The translations under genes and the position numbers were made by a program. Positions 7,118 through 14,740 of a DNA stretch of 22,325 nucleotides are shown piece by piece. The DNA comes from Thermoplasmata archaeon (GTDB lineage Archaea; Thermoplasmatota; Thermoplasmata; UBA184), in assembly GCA_021827545.1 (NCBI GenBank), contig JAKAVH010000200.1, positions 1 to 22,325 of the forward strand. The letters run 5' to 3'. Position 1 is the first letter of the stretch, and each line of letters begins with the position of its first letter. The notes beneath the pieces were generated by a model, which did not search any database, was not told where the DNA came from, and was given only the letters and a program-made list of their open reading frames with translations.

Positions 7118-8517
7118 GGAGCTCCCGGATGCGGGTCGGGGTCTTCTCTCGCTTGCTCGATCGCGGAAGGGTCCTTTTGCGTCTCGGTTCGCGTCGGTCC
7201 TACTTCGGTGCGGGACCGGGGGAGCCGAGTCTCCCGCCGGCGGCGCTCGACCCCGATCATGATCGCGGCGGCCGCGGAGAACAGGAGGGCGATCGCGGAT
7301 GCATAGGCCCACGTGGGGAGACCCGAGGCCGGCGACGGCCCGAGCACGGTCACCGTCCCTTCCCCGTAGTTCGCCACGTAGAGGTATCCGGTCGAGGGGG
7401 CGTAAACGACCGAAACGGGTTCGGCACCGACCGCGATGCTGCCCACCGTCGAGGTTCCGCGGATCACGCTCAAATTGTCCGAGTGGGCATTTGCCACGAA
7501 GCCGTACCCGTCGCCCGCATCGAAGGCCATCGCATTCGGATACGCGCCGACCGGCAGGGTGGCCACGACCGCCAGCCCTCCGACCACGCTGACATTGGCC
7601 GAGTAGTAGTTCGCGACGTAGAGGTATCCTTGGAGGCTCGAGTACGCGAGTGCGATCGGATAGCTCCCGACCCCGATGGTCGCCACCACTGACGTGAGGT
7701 TTAGCACGCTCACGCTGTTCGACTCCGTGTTGGCCACGTAGACGCCTCCGGTCGCGGGAACGTAGGACACGGACTGGGGGTCCCGGCCGACCGGAATGGT
7801 GGTGACCACCGAAAGCTGCCGCACGAGGACCGCCGCATCCGCGTGCGTCGTGACCCAGAGGTCGCCGGTCCGGGGGTCGCACGTGGCGGCGATCGGTCCG
7901 GGCCCGACCGCGACGGCGCCCACGACCGAGGTGCCTTGGATCACGGTCAGGTTCTCGGAGAGCTGGTCCAGGACGTAGACGTAACTGTTCTCCGCGTCGT
8001 AGACCAGGCGGAACGGGTAGGCTCCCGTGGGTACGGTCGCCACCACGGAGGTGCCGTGGATCACGCTGACGGTATTGTCGAGCGTGTTGCCCACATACAC
8101 GTCGCCGTCGCTCGCGTCATAGACCGCATAGTTCGGCCCGGACCCGACCGGCACGGTCGCGATCACGGTAAACCCCCGGACGACCGTGACGTCGTTCGAA
8201 CCCGAATTGACCACGTAGAGAAGGTCGGTGCTGTTGTCGTAGGCGAGTCCGTACGGCTGGGAGTCGACCCCGATCGTCGCGATCGTCCCCAAGGGTGCCG
8301 GTCCGGTGCTCGAGGTCTCGGCGATCGTCCGAGCCGCATTCCCCGGCGGGCGCCCGAGAGCCACCGCGTGCGAAGGCGCGAAGGAGCCCATCGCCCCGGA
8401 GCCAACGGCGGGCAGGGATACGGCGCTCACCAGAGTAACGGCGACCATCAAGAGCGCAAGATGGGCGCCCCCGGCAACGCCGACGCTTCGCTTCCGAGGA
8501 CGCCGATACTCCGTCAT
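7114..8517 (-). CDS. exported, membrane-anchored YVTN/NHL-type beta-propeller protein
   Basis: The 467-residue protein has a basic N-terminus and a hydrophobic signal segment (about 14-37). Eight repeats of about 40 residues follow (about 77-395), each with a V(A/G)xV-VGxxP core and a (L/V)YVAN-type strand ending in (S/T)V. A transmembrane helix (about 399-424), an RRRR stop-transfer and a charged tail of about 40 residues complete it. Many N-x-S/T sequons (NST, NLT, NVS, NLS) in the repeats fit surface exposure and possible glycosylation (inference). YVTN propellers are surface binding scaffolds in archaea; no enzyme residues are seen. The ATG at 8517 precedes the signal segment directly. 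A weak TATA-like CCTATGAAC lies about 36 nt upstream. It is translationally coupled to the DoxX-like gene downstream by a GTGA overlap. Confidence 0.9.
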   Translation of the reverse strand: MTEYRRPRKRSVGVAGGAHLALLMVAVTLVSAVSLPAVGSGAMGSFAPSHAVALGRPPGNAARTIAETSSTGPAPLGTIATIGVDSQPYGLAYDNSTDLLYVVNSGSNDVTVVRGFTVIATVPVGSGPNYAVYDASDGDVYVGNTLDNTVSVIHGTSVVATVPTGAYPFRLVYDAENSYVYVLDQLSENLTVIQGTSVVGAVAVGPGPIAATCDPRTGDLWVTTHADAAVLVRQLSVVTTIPVGRDPQSVSYVPATGGVYVANTESNSVSVLNLTSVVATIGVGSYPIALAYSSLQGYLYVANYYSANVSVVGGLAVVATLPVGAYPNAMAFDAGDGYGFVANAHSDNLSVIRGTSTVGSIAVGAEPVSVVYAPSTGYLYVANYGEGTVTVLGPSPASGLPTWAYASAIALLFSAAAAIMIGVERRRRETRLPRSRTEVGPTRTETQKDPSAIEQAREDPDPHPGAP

Positions 8518-9117
8518 CGGGGTCGCCGGCCTCGGAGCCCGGTGCCGTTCATAGGGATGACCGACGCCTCGACCGATCGAGTGGGAGGCCGAACCACCGT
8601 CGGGGGCGACCCTGGCTTCCCGGCCGACGATCCTTCCCCCCAGGCTTCGGGGACATGCTCACGAAGGGCGGCAGCCGCTCACCGTCCGGCCACCGGGGGA
8701 AGTCGGCGAGGGAGACGGGGAAAGGCGGACGCCGCCCCTTCGAGGATCGACCGACGGGCTCGGGATCCGTCCTCCGGTCCCTCGTCGCGGACCCCTCGAG
8801 CGGTCATCGGGCCGTCTCGAGAGGAGCACCGGTTCGCCCCGACCACGGGGAACCGCTCCTTCGAACGGAGCGGAGGGTGAGCCGGCCGAATAGCTCTCGG
8901 GAGCGCGCTCGTTCCCCGCGACGAACGTCATCGACCGGCGCACCGCCGCGGGAGAGCTACCGGCGACCACGGGCAGGGAGGATGACGCTGGGACGAGGAC
9001 GTTCGTGCAGGGGGCAGCGTCCCCCCGGGCCGATGGGTCGCTCCCGCGGTCTGCCCCGCCCGTCGCTTCGGGTGCCCCGGGAACGGCGCCCTGCACCGCG
9101 CCACGCCCGCGCACCCC
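8518..9117. other. 600-base intergenic region, no gene recognised
   Basis: Several frames are open here because of the high GC, but their translations are low-complexity Arg/Pro/Ser/Gly and show no domain. A plus-strand frame from an ATG at 8557 (107 codons) and a minus-strand frame ending at 8659 were considered and not accepted. The only discrete structure seen is the inverted repeat at 8853-8873. No tRNA-like cloverleaf was found by eye. Confidence 0.5.
8853..8873. repeat. perfect 7-bp inverted repeat (hairpin)
   Basis: CCGCTCC (8853-8859) and GGAGCGG (8867-8873) are exact complements around a 7-nt loop containing TTCGAA. It lies alone inside a gene-poor spacer. It could be an RNA stem or a dyad protein site; such repeats also occur by chance in GC-rich DNA. 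Confidence 0.4.
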
Positions 9118-9127
9118 CTTATCTAGA
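9118..9127 (+). promoter_or_regulatory. TATA-like box of the DNA glycosylase gene
   Basis: CTTATCTAGA is centred about 30 nt before the GTG at 9153. It is the only AT-rich element in the vicinity and predicts a very short or absent leader. It decides between the GTG and longer upstream readings. Confidence 0.5.
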
Positions 9128-9152
9128 ACGGTCCCCCTCCCGGGCCGATCCC

Positions 9153-10433
9153 GTGAGTCGGACACCGATCTCTGCCTCGCTGGGTGCGGTCCGTCGCCTG
9201 ATCGTGACGAAGCAGCACCTCTCGGGCCCCGGGCCGAGCCGCGCGAACCCCGAAGAGATCGTTGCGATGGTCCCCACGCTTCCGTACGTCCAGTGGGATC
9301 CGGTCGGGGTGGTCGCACCCTCCCACCTCCTCTCGATCTGGGCCCGACTGGGCCCCTTTCCGAGTTCGGTCCTGGACCGCTTGATGTGGGAGGAGAAGCG
9401 GCTTCTTCTCCTTTGGACACCGATCGCGAACCTCGTCGCGACCGACGACTACCCCCTCTACGCCTCGTTGATGCAGCGCTTCCCGGACTCGCTCTCCGGT
9501 TCGTGGGGTTCCCAGCGGGAACGGGCCAGGAAGTTCCTCACCGGGCACGGGAGGCTCCGCAAGAGGATCCTGAAGGAGCTGGAGTCCGGACCCCGCCGCG
9601 TGAGCGAGTTCTCCGACCATGCTCGGACACGACGGAATGACGGCGAATGGACGCCCCGGAGCGACGTCGCCCAGCTGCTCGAGTATCTGCACATGAAGGG
9701 CGAAGTCATGGTGGTCGGCCACGCACGGAACCAGAACCTGTGGGGGCGGACGGATCAGTTCCTCCCGCCCTGGGTGGAGAGGCGACCGCTCTCGGCGAGC
9801 GAAACCGACCGCGCGGCGGTCCAGAAGGCGATCCGGGGCCTCGGCGTCGCCACGCCGAGGGAGATCAATTACTACTATCTCCGGGGACAATACCGGGACC
9901 TTCGCGGAGCGGTTCGGGACCTCGAAGACGCGTCCCGGATCCACCAAGTGGTCGTCCGCGGCGTCGTCGAGAAGGAGACCCGCTACCTCCACGACGACGA
10001 CGTCCCGCTCCTCGAACGCCTGGAAAGCGAGACGCTCGAGCCCCGTGTCGCCCTCCTCCCCCCGTTCGACAACATGGTCCAGATGCAGGGGCGCGCGCAG
10101 ACGCTGTTCGGGTTCGACTACGTCCGCGAGCAGTTCCTCCCTCCCGAGAAGCGTCGGTTCGGAATGTGGGTCCTCCCGATCCTCTCCGGAGAGCGTTTCG
10201 TGGGTCGGATGGACCTCCAGTTCGATAGGGAGGGTAGGGAACTCCGCGTCAAGGCCATCTTTGCCGAGCGAGGCACGCCGCCGGACCGGGATGCGGCCGT
10301 GGGGCTGAAAGACCAGCTGGAGAGCCTCGCGGGCCTTCTCGGCGCCCAAGCCGTGAAGCTCCCATCCCGAGTGCCGGGTCCCTGGAAGGAGGCCCTGCAC
10401 GGAACCGCCGTCCCCCGAGGCTCCGGTCATTGA
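9153..10433 (+). CDS. AlkX/YcaQ-family winged-helix DNA glycosylase
   Basis: The 426-residue protein matches the YcaQ/AlkZ/AlkX (HTH_42) family in length and layout. An N-terminal ARRL-like helix (11-20) is followed by VPTLPYVQWDPVGVVAPSHL, containing the Q-phi-D catalytic motif (Q47-W48-D49) characteristic of AlkX-type enzymes. Next come the RLGPF element and the aromatic LLLLWTPIANLV strand. A central winged-helix part includes REIN-YYYLRGQY, and the C-terminal beta domain contains LLPPFDNMV and GRMDLQFDRE. Known members unhook interstrand crosslinks or remove alkylated bases; the precise lesion here is unknown. The frame is open to 8655, but upstream residues are low-complexity. The GTG at 9153 is selected by the TATA-like box at 9118-9127. 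It is probably a single-gene transcript. Confidence 0.87.
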   Translation: MSRTPISASLGAVRRLIVTKQHLSGPGPSRANPEEIVAMVPTLPYVQWDPVGVVAPSHLLSIWARLGPFPSSVLDRLMWEEKRLLLLWTPIANLVATDDYPLYASLMQRFPDSLSGSWGSQRERARKFLTGHGRLRKRILKELESGPRRVSEFSDHARTRRNDGEWTPRSDVAQLLEYLHMKGEVMVVGHARNQNLWGRTDQFLPPWVERRPLSASETDRAAVQKAIRGLGVATPREINYYYLRGQYRDLRGAVRDLEDASRIHQVVVRGVVEKETRYLHDDDVPLLERLESETLEPRVALLPPFDNMVQMQGRAQTLFGFDYVREQFLPPEKRRFGMWVLPILSGERFVGRMDLQFDREGRELRVKAIFAERGTPPDRDAAVGLKDQLESLAGLLGAQAVKLPSRVPGPWKEALHGTAVPRGSGH

Positions 10434-10625
10434 GCCGAGCGGGGACGCAGCGCGTCCCGACCGAGGCACTCGGGGTCGGGTCGTGCGTAGTCCAAGGCCC
10501 TTCGAGGCCTGGCGCGCAGTACGGAGGGGTGCCCCCACGGAGCACACTACCGGGCATGCGGCGAGTCGAAGGGTCGGTGGGTGGGCTGATAGGGAGGAAC
10601 CGCCTCCGACGGCGAGGGGAAGCCG

Positions 10626-11096
10626 ATGGCCCGAGCGCGCAAGGAGACCGACTACGAGATCCGAACCGCCTTCGATGTCCCGCTCGAGTTTGCCTTCCGT
10701 TGGTGCACCGACTTCACGACCGACGATGCGAGATACGAGTCGGAATCCTATCAGCGGCGGATCCTGAGCCGGTCCCCGCGGCGGGTGGTCTACGAGGACT
10801 TGGAGGACACCGGGAAGGGCTGGGTCTGGTCCCGTCACACGGTCCGGCTGAGCCCGCCGTACCGATGGCATTCGGACTCGACGGGGAGCCACCGGGAGAT
10901 CCATCTAGATTACCGGCTCACCCGGATCTCCGATGGACGCACTCGGCTGGTCCTGACGGCCCGCCGCCGCCCCACCGTCATCGGAGAGAAGAATCCGTCC
11001 AAGGCACGCTGGGAAGGCGCGACCCGGCGCTCCTGGGCGAAGCTCGGCAGGGCGCTCGAACGGGACTTCCGGAACGCCCGATCCCGGACGAAATGA
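10626..11096 (+). CDS. START/SRPBCC-fold (polyketide-cyclase-like) small protein
   Basis: The 156-residue product reads as a SRPBCC/START-like ligand-binding fold. An N-terminal strand with the common PLEFAFRWCTDF helix start (about 19-30) is followed by alternating strands (SRSPRRVVYED, WVWSRHTVRL, HLDYRLTRIS, TRLVLTARR). A long C-terminal helix with basic residues (about 128-156) would cover the pocket. Ligand and role are unknown. The ATG at 10626 has a purine-rich GAGGGGA 6 nt upstream that may act as a Shine-Dalgarno; no clear TATA is at leaderless distance. A second SRPBCC protein follows 113 nt downstream on the same strand, so the two may be a pair, although they share little visible sequence. 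The fold call is moderate and rests on pattern only. Confidence 0.72.
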   Translation: MARARKETDYEIRTAFDVPLEFAFRWCTDFTTDDARYESESYQRRILSRSPRRVVYEDLEDTGKGWVWSRHTVRLSPPYRWHSDSTGSHREIHLDYRLTRISDGRTRLVLTARRRPTVIGEKNPSKARWEGATRRSWAKLGRALERDFRNARSRTK

Positions 11097-11209
11097 ACCG
11101 GGAGCGCGTCCGCGACGCACCGGCAGTTCCACGGGACGATCCTCCGCGCTTCGGGACGGTCACCCCGCCTCTTCGCGCGGCGTAGAACGGGCGGTCAGGA
11201 GACGGATCC

Positions 11210-11722
11210 ATGGAAGGGGAGCGCGTCCGCGAGATCGAGCTGCGGGCGACGGTCTGGGTCCCTCACGAACCCGCGCGCGTCTGGACGGTGTGCTCGACGA
11301 AGACCGGACTCGAAGGATGGTGGAGCCCGAAAGAGCTCCGGACCCGTGTCCTCAAGTGGGAACTGCGGCGGGGGGGCGGGATCGTGCTCCGGGTGCGTTA
11401 CCTCCCAGCCCTCCTCACCCCGGGAAGTGGGGAGGCGTGTCGTGCCGCTGGGGTCCCCGTCGTCCTCACCATGCGGGGGAGCGTACGCGAAGTCGTCGAG
11501 CAACGCCGGATGGCGTTCGGTCTTGCGCTGGACCTGGGGAGCGGCGGGGACGAAACGGAGACCGTCACGACGCTCGAGCTGACCCCGGAGGGCTCCGGCA
11601 CGCGGATCACCGTCGTCGAGCGAGGAGCGCAGACCCCGCATGGGGTCGCGCTGGGACCGAAGATCCTGGAGGGCCGGCTGGAGCGGATCGCCCGCGCCCT
11701 AGAGCCGGCCGCCCCACGTTAG
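11210..11722 (+). CDS. AHSA1/SRPBCC-domain protein
   Basis: The 170-residue protein has the AHSA1-type SRPBCC signature: an N-terminal strand (about 8-17), then HEPARVWTVCSTKTGLEGWWSP (19-40), where the GL-x-x-WW-P step is characteristic. A curved sheet follows (GGIVLRVRYLP, VREVVEQRRMAFG, TVTTLELTPEGSGTRITVVE), and a final helix ends the protein. Such proteins bind hydrophobic ligands or act as stress-related chaperone cofactors; nothing here fixes the ligand. The ATG at 11210 follows TCAGGAGACGG (11195-11205), a plausible Shine-Dalgarno region. The stop is TAG. It sits downstream of another START-like gene and upstream of a methyltransferase gene, all on the plus strand, with gaps of more than 110 nt, so cotranscription is uncertain. 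Confidence 0.8.
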   Translation: MEGERVREIELRATVWVPHEPARVWTVCSTKTGLEGWWSPKELRTRVLKWELRRGGGIVLRVRYLPALLTPGSGEACRAAGVPVVLTMRGSVREVVEQRRMAFGLALDLGSGGDETETVTTLELTPEGSGTRITVVERGAQTPHGVALGPKILEGRLERIARALEPAAPR

Positions 11723-11840
11723 AGAGCCGAACCACACGGGCGGCGCTCCGAGCCTTTCGGCGACGGAGCGGAGCCCGCGGGAACCCTTCCGCCCGGGGAC
11801 GACAGGCTGAAGTGGCCGGTGTCGCTCCTGTGCTTCCGAA

Positions 11841-12512
11841 GTGACCGACGAGTGGGTCGAGTGGCACCGCGGGTATGAGCAAGACACCAATCAGTCCCGA
11901 CGACTGGCCACAGTAATCCAGCTTATCCGGCAGGCTCTGGAGGCTGCTCCCCCGGGCCCCATCCGGGTGGTCAGCCTCTGCGCCGGTGATGGACGGGACC
12001 TCTTGGGAGCGCTCTCCGCGCACCCCCGGTCCGACGATGTTCGGGCGCGCCTGGTCGAACTCGACCCGGAGCTCGTGCACCGCGGAGAAGAGCGCCTCCG
12101 GCGCGACGGCACGCGGGGGGTCGAGTTTGTCCAGGGCGATGCCTCCACCACCGAGGCCTTCGAGGGAGCCGTTCCAGCGGACCTCGTCCTGGTCTGCGGG
12201 GTGTTCGGGAACGTCACGGATGAGGACGTTCGGAACACGATCTCTCATCTCCCCGAACTCTCCGCCGCCGGGGCGACCGTCATCTGGACCCGCGGACGGT
12301 TCGCACCGGACCTGACCCCCACGATTCGCGCGTGGTTCCGGGACGCGGGGTTCGACGAACTCTCCTTCGTGCCGGTGCCGAACTCAACGGCTTCGGTCGG
12401 CGCGCATCGCTTGCGGGCTCCGCCCCGGCGTCTCCCATCCTCTACGCGGCTCTTCACCTTCTTGCCGAAGGAGGCCCGGCCCTCCGAGCAGCACACGGGC
12501 TCGGCGGGCTGA
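11841..12512 (+). CDS. class I SAM-dependent methyltransferase
   Basis: The 223-residue product has motif I VVSLCAGDGRDLL (43-55), an acidic strand-2 residue in LVELDPE (E73), a motif II-like VQGDAS (97-102), and the post-core strand DLVLVCGVFGNVTDED (114-129). The substrate is unknown; the N-terminal helix with WHRGYE resembles small soluble methyltransferases rather than rRNA or tRNA enzymes. Translation begins at a GTG (11841), 118 nt after the SRPBCC gene stop, with no strong Shine-Dalgarno and only a weak AT-rich element (CTGAAG) about 30 nt before. The C-terminal 25 residues are Pro/Ser/Arg-rich. It is one of three unrelated-looking class I methyltransferases in the window. Confidence 0.85.
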   Translation: MTDEWVEWHRGYEQDTNQSRRLATVIQLIRQALEAAPPGPIRVVSLCAGDGRDLLGALSAHPRSDDVRARLVELDPELVHRGEERLRRDGTRGVEFVQGDASTTEAFEGAVPADLVLVCGVFGNVTDEDVRNTISHLPELSAAGATVIWTRGRFAPDLTPTIRAWFRDAGFDELSFVPVPNSTASVGAHRLRAPPRRLPSSTRLFTFLPKEARPSEQHTGSAG

Positions 12513-12567
12513 CCCGCCGTCGCCCCTCCCGAACAGTGCCGCCAGGATTGTAAGCGCCGTGCCGAGC

Positions 12568-12586
12568 CCCGAGGGGGACCCTCGGG
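12568..12586. repeat. perfect 8-bp inverted repeat downstream of methyltransferase gene
   Basis: CCCGAGGG (12568-12575) and CCCTCGGG (12579-12586) are exact complements with a 3-nt loop, 55 nt after the methyltransferase stop. A stable RNA stem could form, but there is no T-run for a typical archaeal terminator. Confidence 0.4.
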
Positions 12587-12703
12587 AGGCCCACCGGCCT
12601 GCTCTCATGCCGCCGAGTCTCCGTGCCGACCTTCGGTAGAAAGGTTGGGGGGTGGGGCCATCCTCGGGGTTAGGGGCCCTTCCTCCGGTCGACCGCCTTG
12701 CGA

Positions 12704-12949
12704 TCACCGCGGACTCGACCGGAGCGACCCCACCGAACGACCCGCCCCTCGCAGAGCGGGCCGGTCCGCAGAAGCTTCGTCAAACAGCTTCGACGCCACG
12801 AAGATGTAGTCAAGACGCCATAGAGCGTCGGGAAAGAGCAAGCCCCTCCGGGACTGTTCGGCCTTCAACCGAAGAGCTCCCCAGGAGGAAAGGGCCTCTT
12901 CGGAAGGCCTGAGGGACGAACGCGCCTCGAGCTTGCTCTTTCCCCCCAT
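12704..12949 (-). CDS. possible small protein of unknown function
   Basis: In the 613-base space between the methyltransferase and hydrolase genes, one minus-strand frame looks partly protein-like. From an ATG at 12949 it gives about 81 residues with an amphipathic SEEALSSWGALRLKAEQ stretch and a hydrophobic PDALWRLDYIFVASKLFDE stretch, then a Gly/Arg/Ser tail. The DNA at about 12770-12850 is visibly less GC-rich than its neighbours. The frame stays open upstream to 13090, but with Arg-rich residues. No TATA or Shine-Dalgarno supports the start and no family is recognised. It may be a real small gene, a decayed gene or chance. The rest of the gap (12587-12703 and 12950-13125) shows nothing. 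Confidence 0.28.
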   Translation of the reverse strand: MGGKSKLEARSSLRPSEEALSSWGALRLKAEQSRRGLLFPDALWRLDYIFVASKLFDEASADRPALRGAGRSVGSLRSSPR

Positions 12950-13125
12950 CGGGAACAGGAACGTTCCGGCGAGCAGGCGAAGCCGAATCCGGGGCGTCGG
13001 ACGGGCCTCGTCGAGTCGCCGTCGGTCCCCGCCTTCCGAGACCCTCCGACCGGTACGCCTCGCCCGGCGAGGGCGCGCCGCCACGCTCAAGGCTGGCGAC
13101 GCCTCGCGCGCCTCGAGAGGGACGC

Positions 13126-13929
13126 ATGACCGAAACGGATGCGCGGATTCCGAGCCGAGGCCGGGAGATCGACTGCTACCTCGTCACGCCCGATGAGGTC
13201 CGGCCTCGGCATCCCGCGGTCGTCGTGATCCACGAGATCTTCGGCCCGGACGCACACATCCGCGACGTCACCCGGCGGTTCGCGGGCCAAGGGTACGTCG
13301 CCGCGGCGCCGAACCTCTTTTCCGGCGACGACGCCCGATTGCTGACGCCCCAGAACATCCATCGAGCCCTCGCCTCCATGGCGACCGTGCCTCCCGAGGT
13401 GCGGCGGGACCCGGCCAAGATGGCGGAGTTCGCCGCCGCCCAACCCGTCGAGATCCGGCCGATCATGGAGGTCTTCGGGCGGGTCAATCAACCCACGGCC
13501 CAGGTCGGGTTCGCCCAAGACCTCCTCGCGGTCACCAGGTTTCTCCGCGGGCTCCCCGGTGTGGACCCGGCGCGCGTCGGGTCGGTGGGATTCTGCTTCG
13601 GCGGGTCGCTGTCAGCTCGCTTGGCCACCGTGGATCCCGAGCTCCGCGCCGCGGTCATCTTCTACGGCCAGAACCCTCCGCTGACCGACGTGCCGAAGAT
13701 CCGTGCGTCGATGCTCGGACTCTACGCAAGCGAGGATCCGGGGATCACCGGGACGGTGCCCCAGCTGGCGGAGGCGATGCGCCGGGCGGGGCTCCGCTTT
13801 GACTACCACATCTACTCGGGGGCGAAACACGCCTTCTTCAACGACACCCGGCCGAACTACCACCGGGAGAGCGCGGTCGACGCCTGGCCGCGGGTGCTCG
13901 CCTTTCTCGGGAAGGAGCTCGGCGCGTGA
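13126..13929 (+). CDS. dienelactone hydrolase-family alpha/beta hydrolase
   Basis: The 267-residue protein is a clear dienelactone hydrolase-type enzyme. VVVIHEIFG lies at 32-40 with the conserved Glu (E37), the nucleophile elbow GFCFGG has C157, the acid is in YASEDPGI (D204), and the His is in GAKHAFFND (H235). The Cys-Asp-His triad is intact and in the usual spacing. Family members hydrolyse dienelactones or related esters in aromatic degradation; in archaea the natural substrate is often unknown. An insertion of about 30 residues between 85 and 120 (PEVRRDPAKMAEF region) is longer than in minimal members. The ATG at 13126 is preceded by GAGAGGG (13113-13119), a fair Shine-Dalgarno. It is a stand-alone gene, with 123 nt to the SemiSWEET gene on the same strand. 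Confidence 0.92.
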   Translation: MTETDARIPSRGREIDCYLVTPDEVRPRHPAVVVIHEIFGPDAHIRDVTRRFAGQGYVAAAPNLFSGDDARLLTPQNIHRALASMATVPPEVRRDPAKMAEFAAAQPVEIRPIMEVFGRVNQPTAQVGFAQDLLAVTRFLRGLPGVDPARVGSVGFCFGGSLSARLATVDPELRAAVIFYGQNPPLTDVPKIRASMLGLYASEDPGITGTVPQLAEAMRRAGLRFDYHIYSGAKHAFFNDTRPNYHRESAVDAWPRVLAFLGKELGA

Positions 13930-14052
13930 GCCGTCGGTCGGTCGGCCTCGTTCGACCCCCCTCGAACCTCGAGCCCACGCTGCGGTAGGTGGCCGGACCA
14001 TTCCCGGGGGGCATCGAAGCGCTCATCCGCACCCGCCGTAGCGATCCGGACG

Positions 14053-14343
14053 ATGGACGCGACCCTGTGGATCGTCACGCTGGTCGGCTCGGCGGCGGCG
14101 GCCCTCACGACCGCCGCCTTCGTCCCGCAGGTGATCCGTGTCTGGAGGCTGAAGGATGCCCGGGACATTTCGTTCCCGACCTTCGTGATCTTCTCCGTGG
14201 GACTTGCCGGTTGGGTGGGCTACGGGACGCTCGTGGAGTCCGTTCCAATCATCGCCGCGAACTCGTTGACGCTGATCTTGGCGCTCGTGATCCTGCTTCT
14301 CAAGGTCAAATTCGACCGTGCGGCCCATCCGAGGCCCGATTAG
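14053..14343 (+). CDS. SemiSWEET (PQ-loop, MtN3-type) sugar transporter
   Basis: At 96 residues it has exactly the three-helix SemiSWEET layout: helix 1 (about 6-28) ending with the PQ motif in AAFVPQVIRVW (P25-Q26), helix 2 (about 42-61) with GLAGWVGYG including the conserved Trp (W53), and helix 3 (about 66-85) with PIIAANSLTLIL, where N70 matches the sugar-contacting Asn. SemiSWEETs dimerise to move mono- or disaccharides across the membrane down their gradient. The substrate cannot be read from sequence. The ATG at 14053 is the natural start; no clear TATA or Shine-Dalgarno is visible. The stop is TAG. A dienelactone hydrolase gene lies upstream; no sugar-metabolism cluster is adjacent. 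Confidence 0.9.
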   Translation: MDATLWIVTLVGSAAAALTTAAFVPQVIRVWRLKDARDISFPTFVIFSVGLAGWVGYGTLVESVPIIAANSLTLILALVILLLKVKFDRAAHPRPD

Positions 14344-14437
14344 TCCGACGGATCGACTGGGGCTCGTCCCGTCCGGCCGTGCGAACGCTCCCGCGACGCA
14401 CGCTCCGAAGGGGCGACCACCATCTCGAGGACCAGGA

Positions 14438-14740
14438 TCACGATGCGGAGGGCGAGGCGCCGACCAGCCGCTCGGTCACTCCCTCGAGGGTCGCGACCTA
14501 GGGTCGGGCGCTCGCCATAGTGACGACGCGGACCGTGGGCATCCCCGCGAAGACCGCGACGTCCCCGAGCCGAAGTGCTCGGAGGCTCGAGCGAAGGGAG
14601 ACCGAGAGGACGGCGACGAGCCGCGAGACATTCCAATCTCCCGAATTCCGCGGGTCCTGCTGCGGTACCTATCTCTGCACGTCCACAGCAATGAACGGCG
14701 CTCTTGGGCGAGCTCGTTTCGGCAGGCGTCCGTCGTCCAC
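14438..14740 (-). pseudogene. coding-like frame interrupted by two in-frame TAG codons
   Basis: On the minus strand a frame opens at a GTG (14740) and runs to TGA at 14438-14440. It is broken by TAG at 14669-14671 and again at 14498-14500. All three pieces keep a strong G/C bias at third codon positions and look like protein (APFIAVDVQR, then VSRLVAVLSVSL...GDVAVFAGMPTVRVVTMA, then VATLEGVTERLVGAS). The opposite strand gives Asp/Arg/Glu-rich nonsense, as expected opposite a hydrophobic coding frame. No family is recognised and no promoter is evident. A decayed gene is the simplest reading. Read-through of TAG is unlikely because at least four intact genes here end in TAG. Chance remains possible. 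Confidence 0.25.

Noticed and set aside
5240..7306. Long open plus-strand frame of almost 690 codons
   Set aside because: It is Arg/Gly/Pro-rich and covers the RIO1 kinase in another frame and the antisense of the DoxX gene; it reflects the scarcity of stop codons in GC-rich DNA.
8557..8880. 107-codon plus-strand ORF from an ATG in the spacer upstream of the glycosylase gene
   Set aside because: The translation is disordered Arg/Ser/Pro/Gly with no hydrophobic core; no TATA or ribosome-binding site.
14438..14740. Recoding of TAG as a sense codon in this genome
   Set aside because: TAG ends the intact genes at 11722, 14343, 16030 and 19191 at the expected family lengths where a family is known, so it works as a normal stop.
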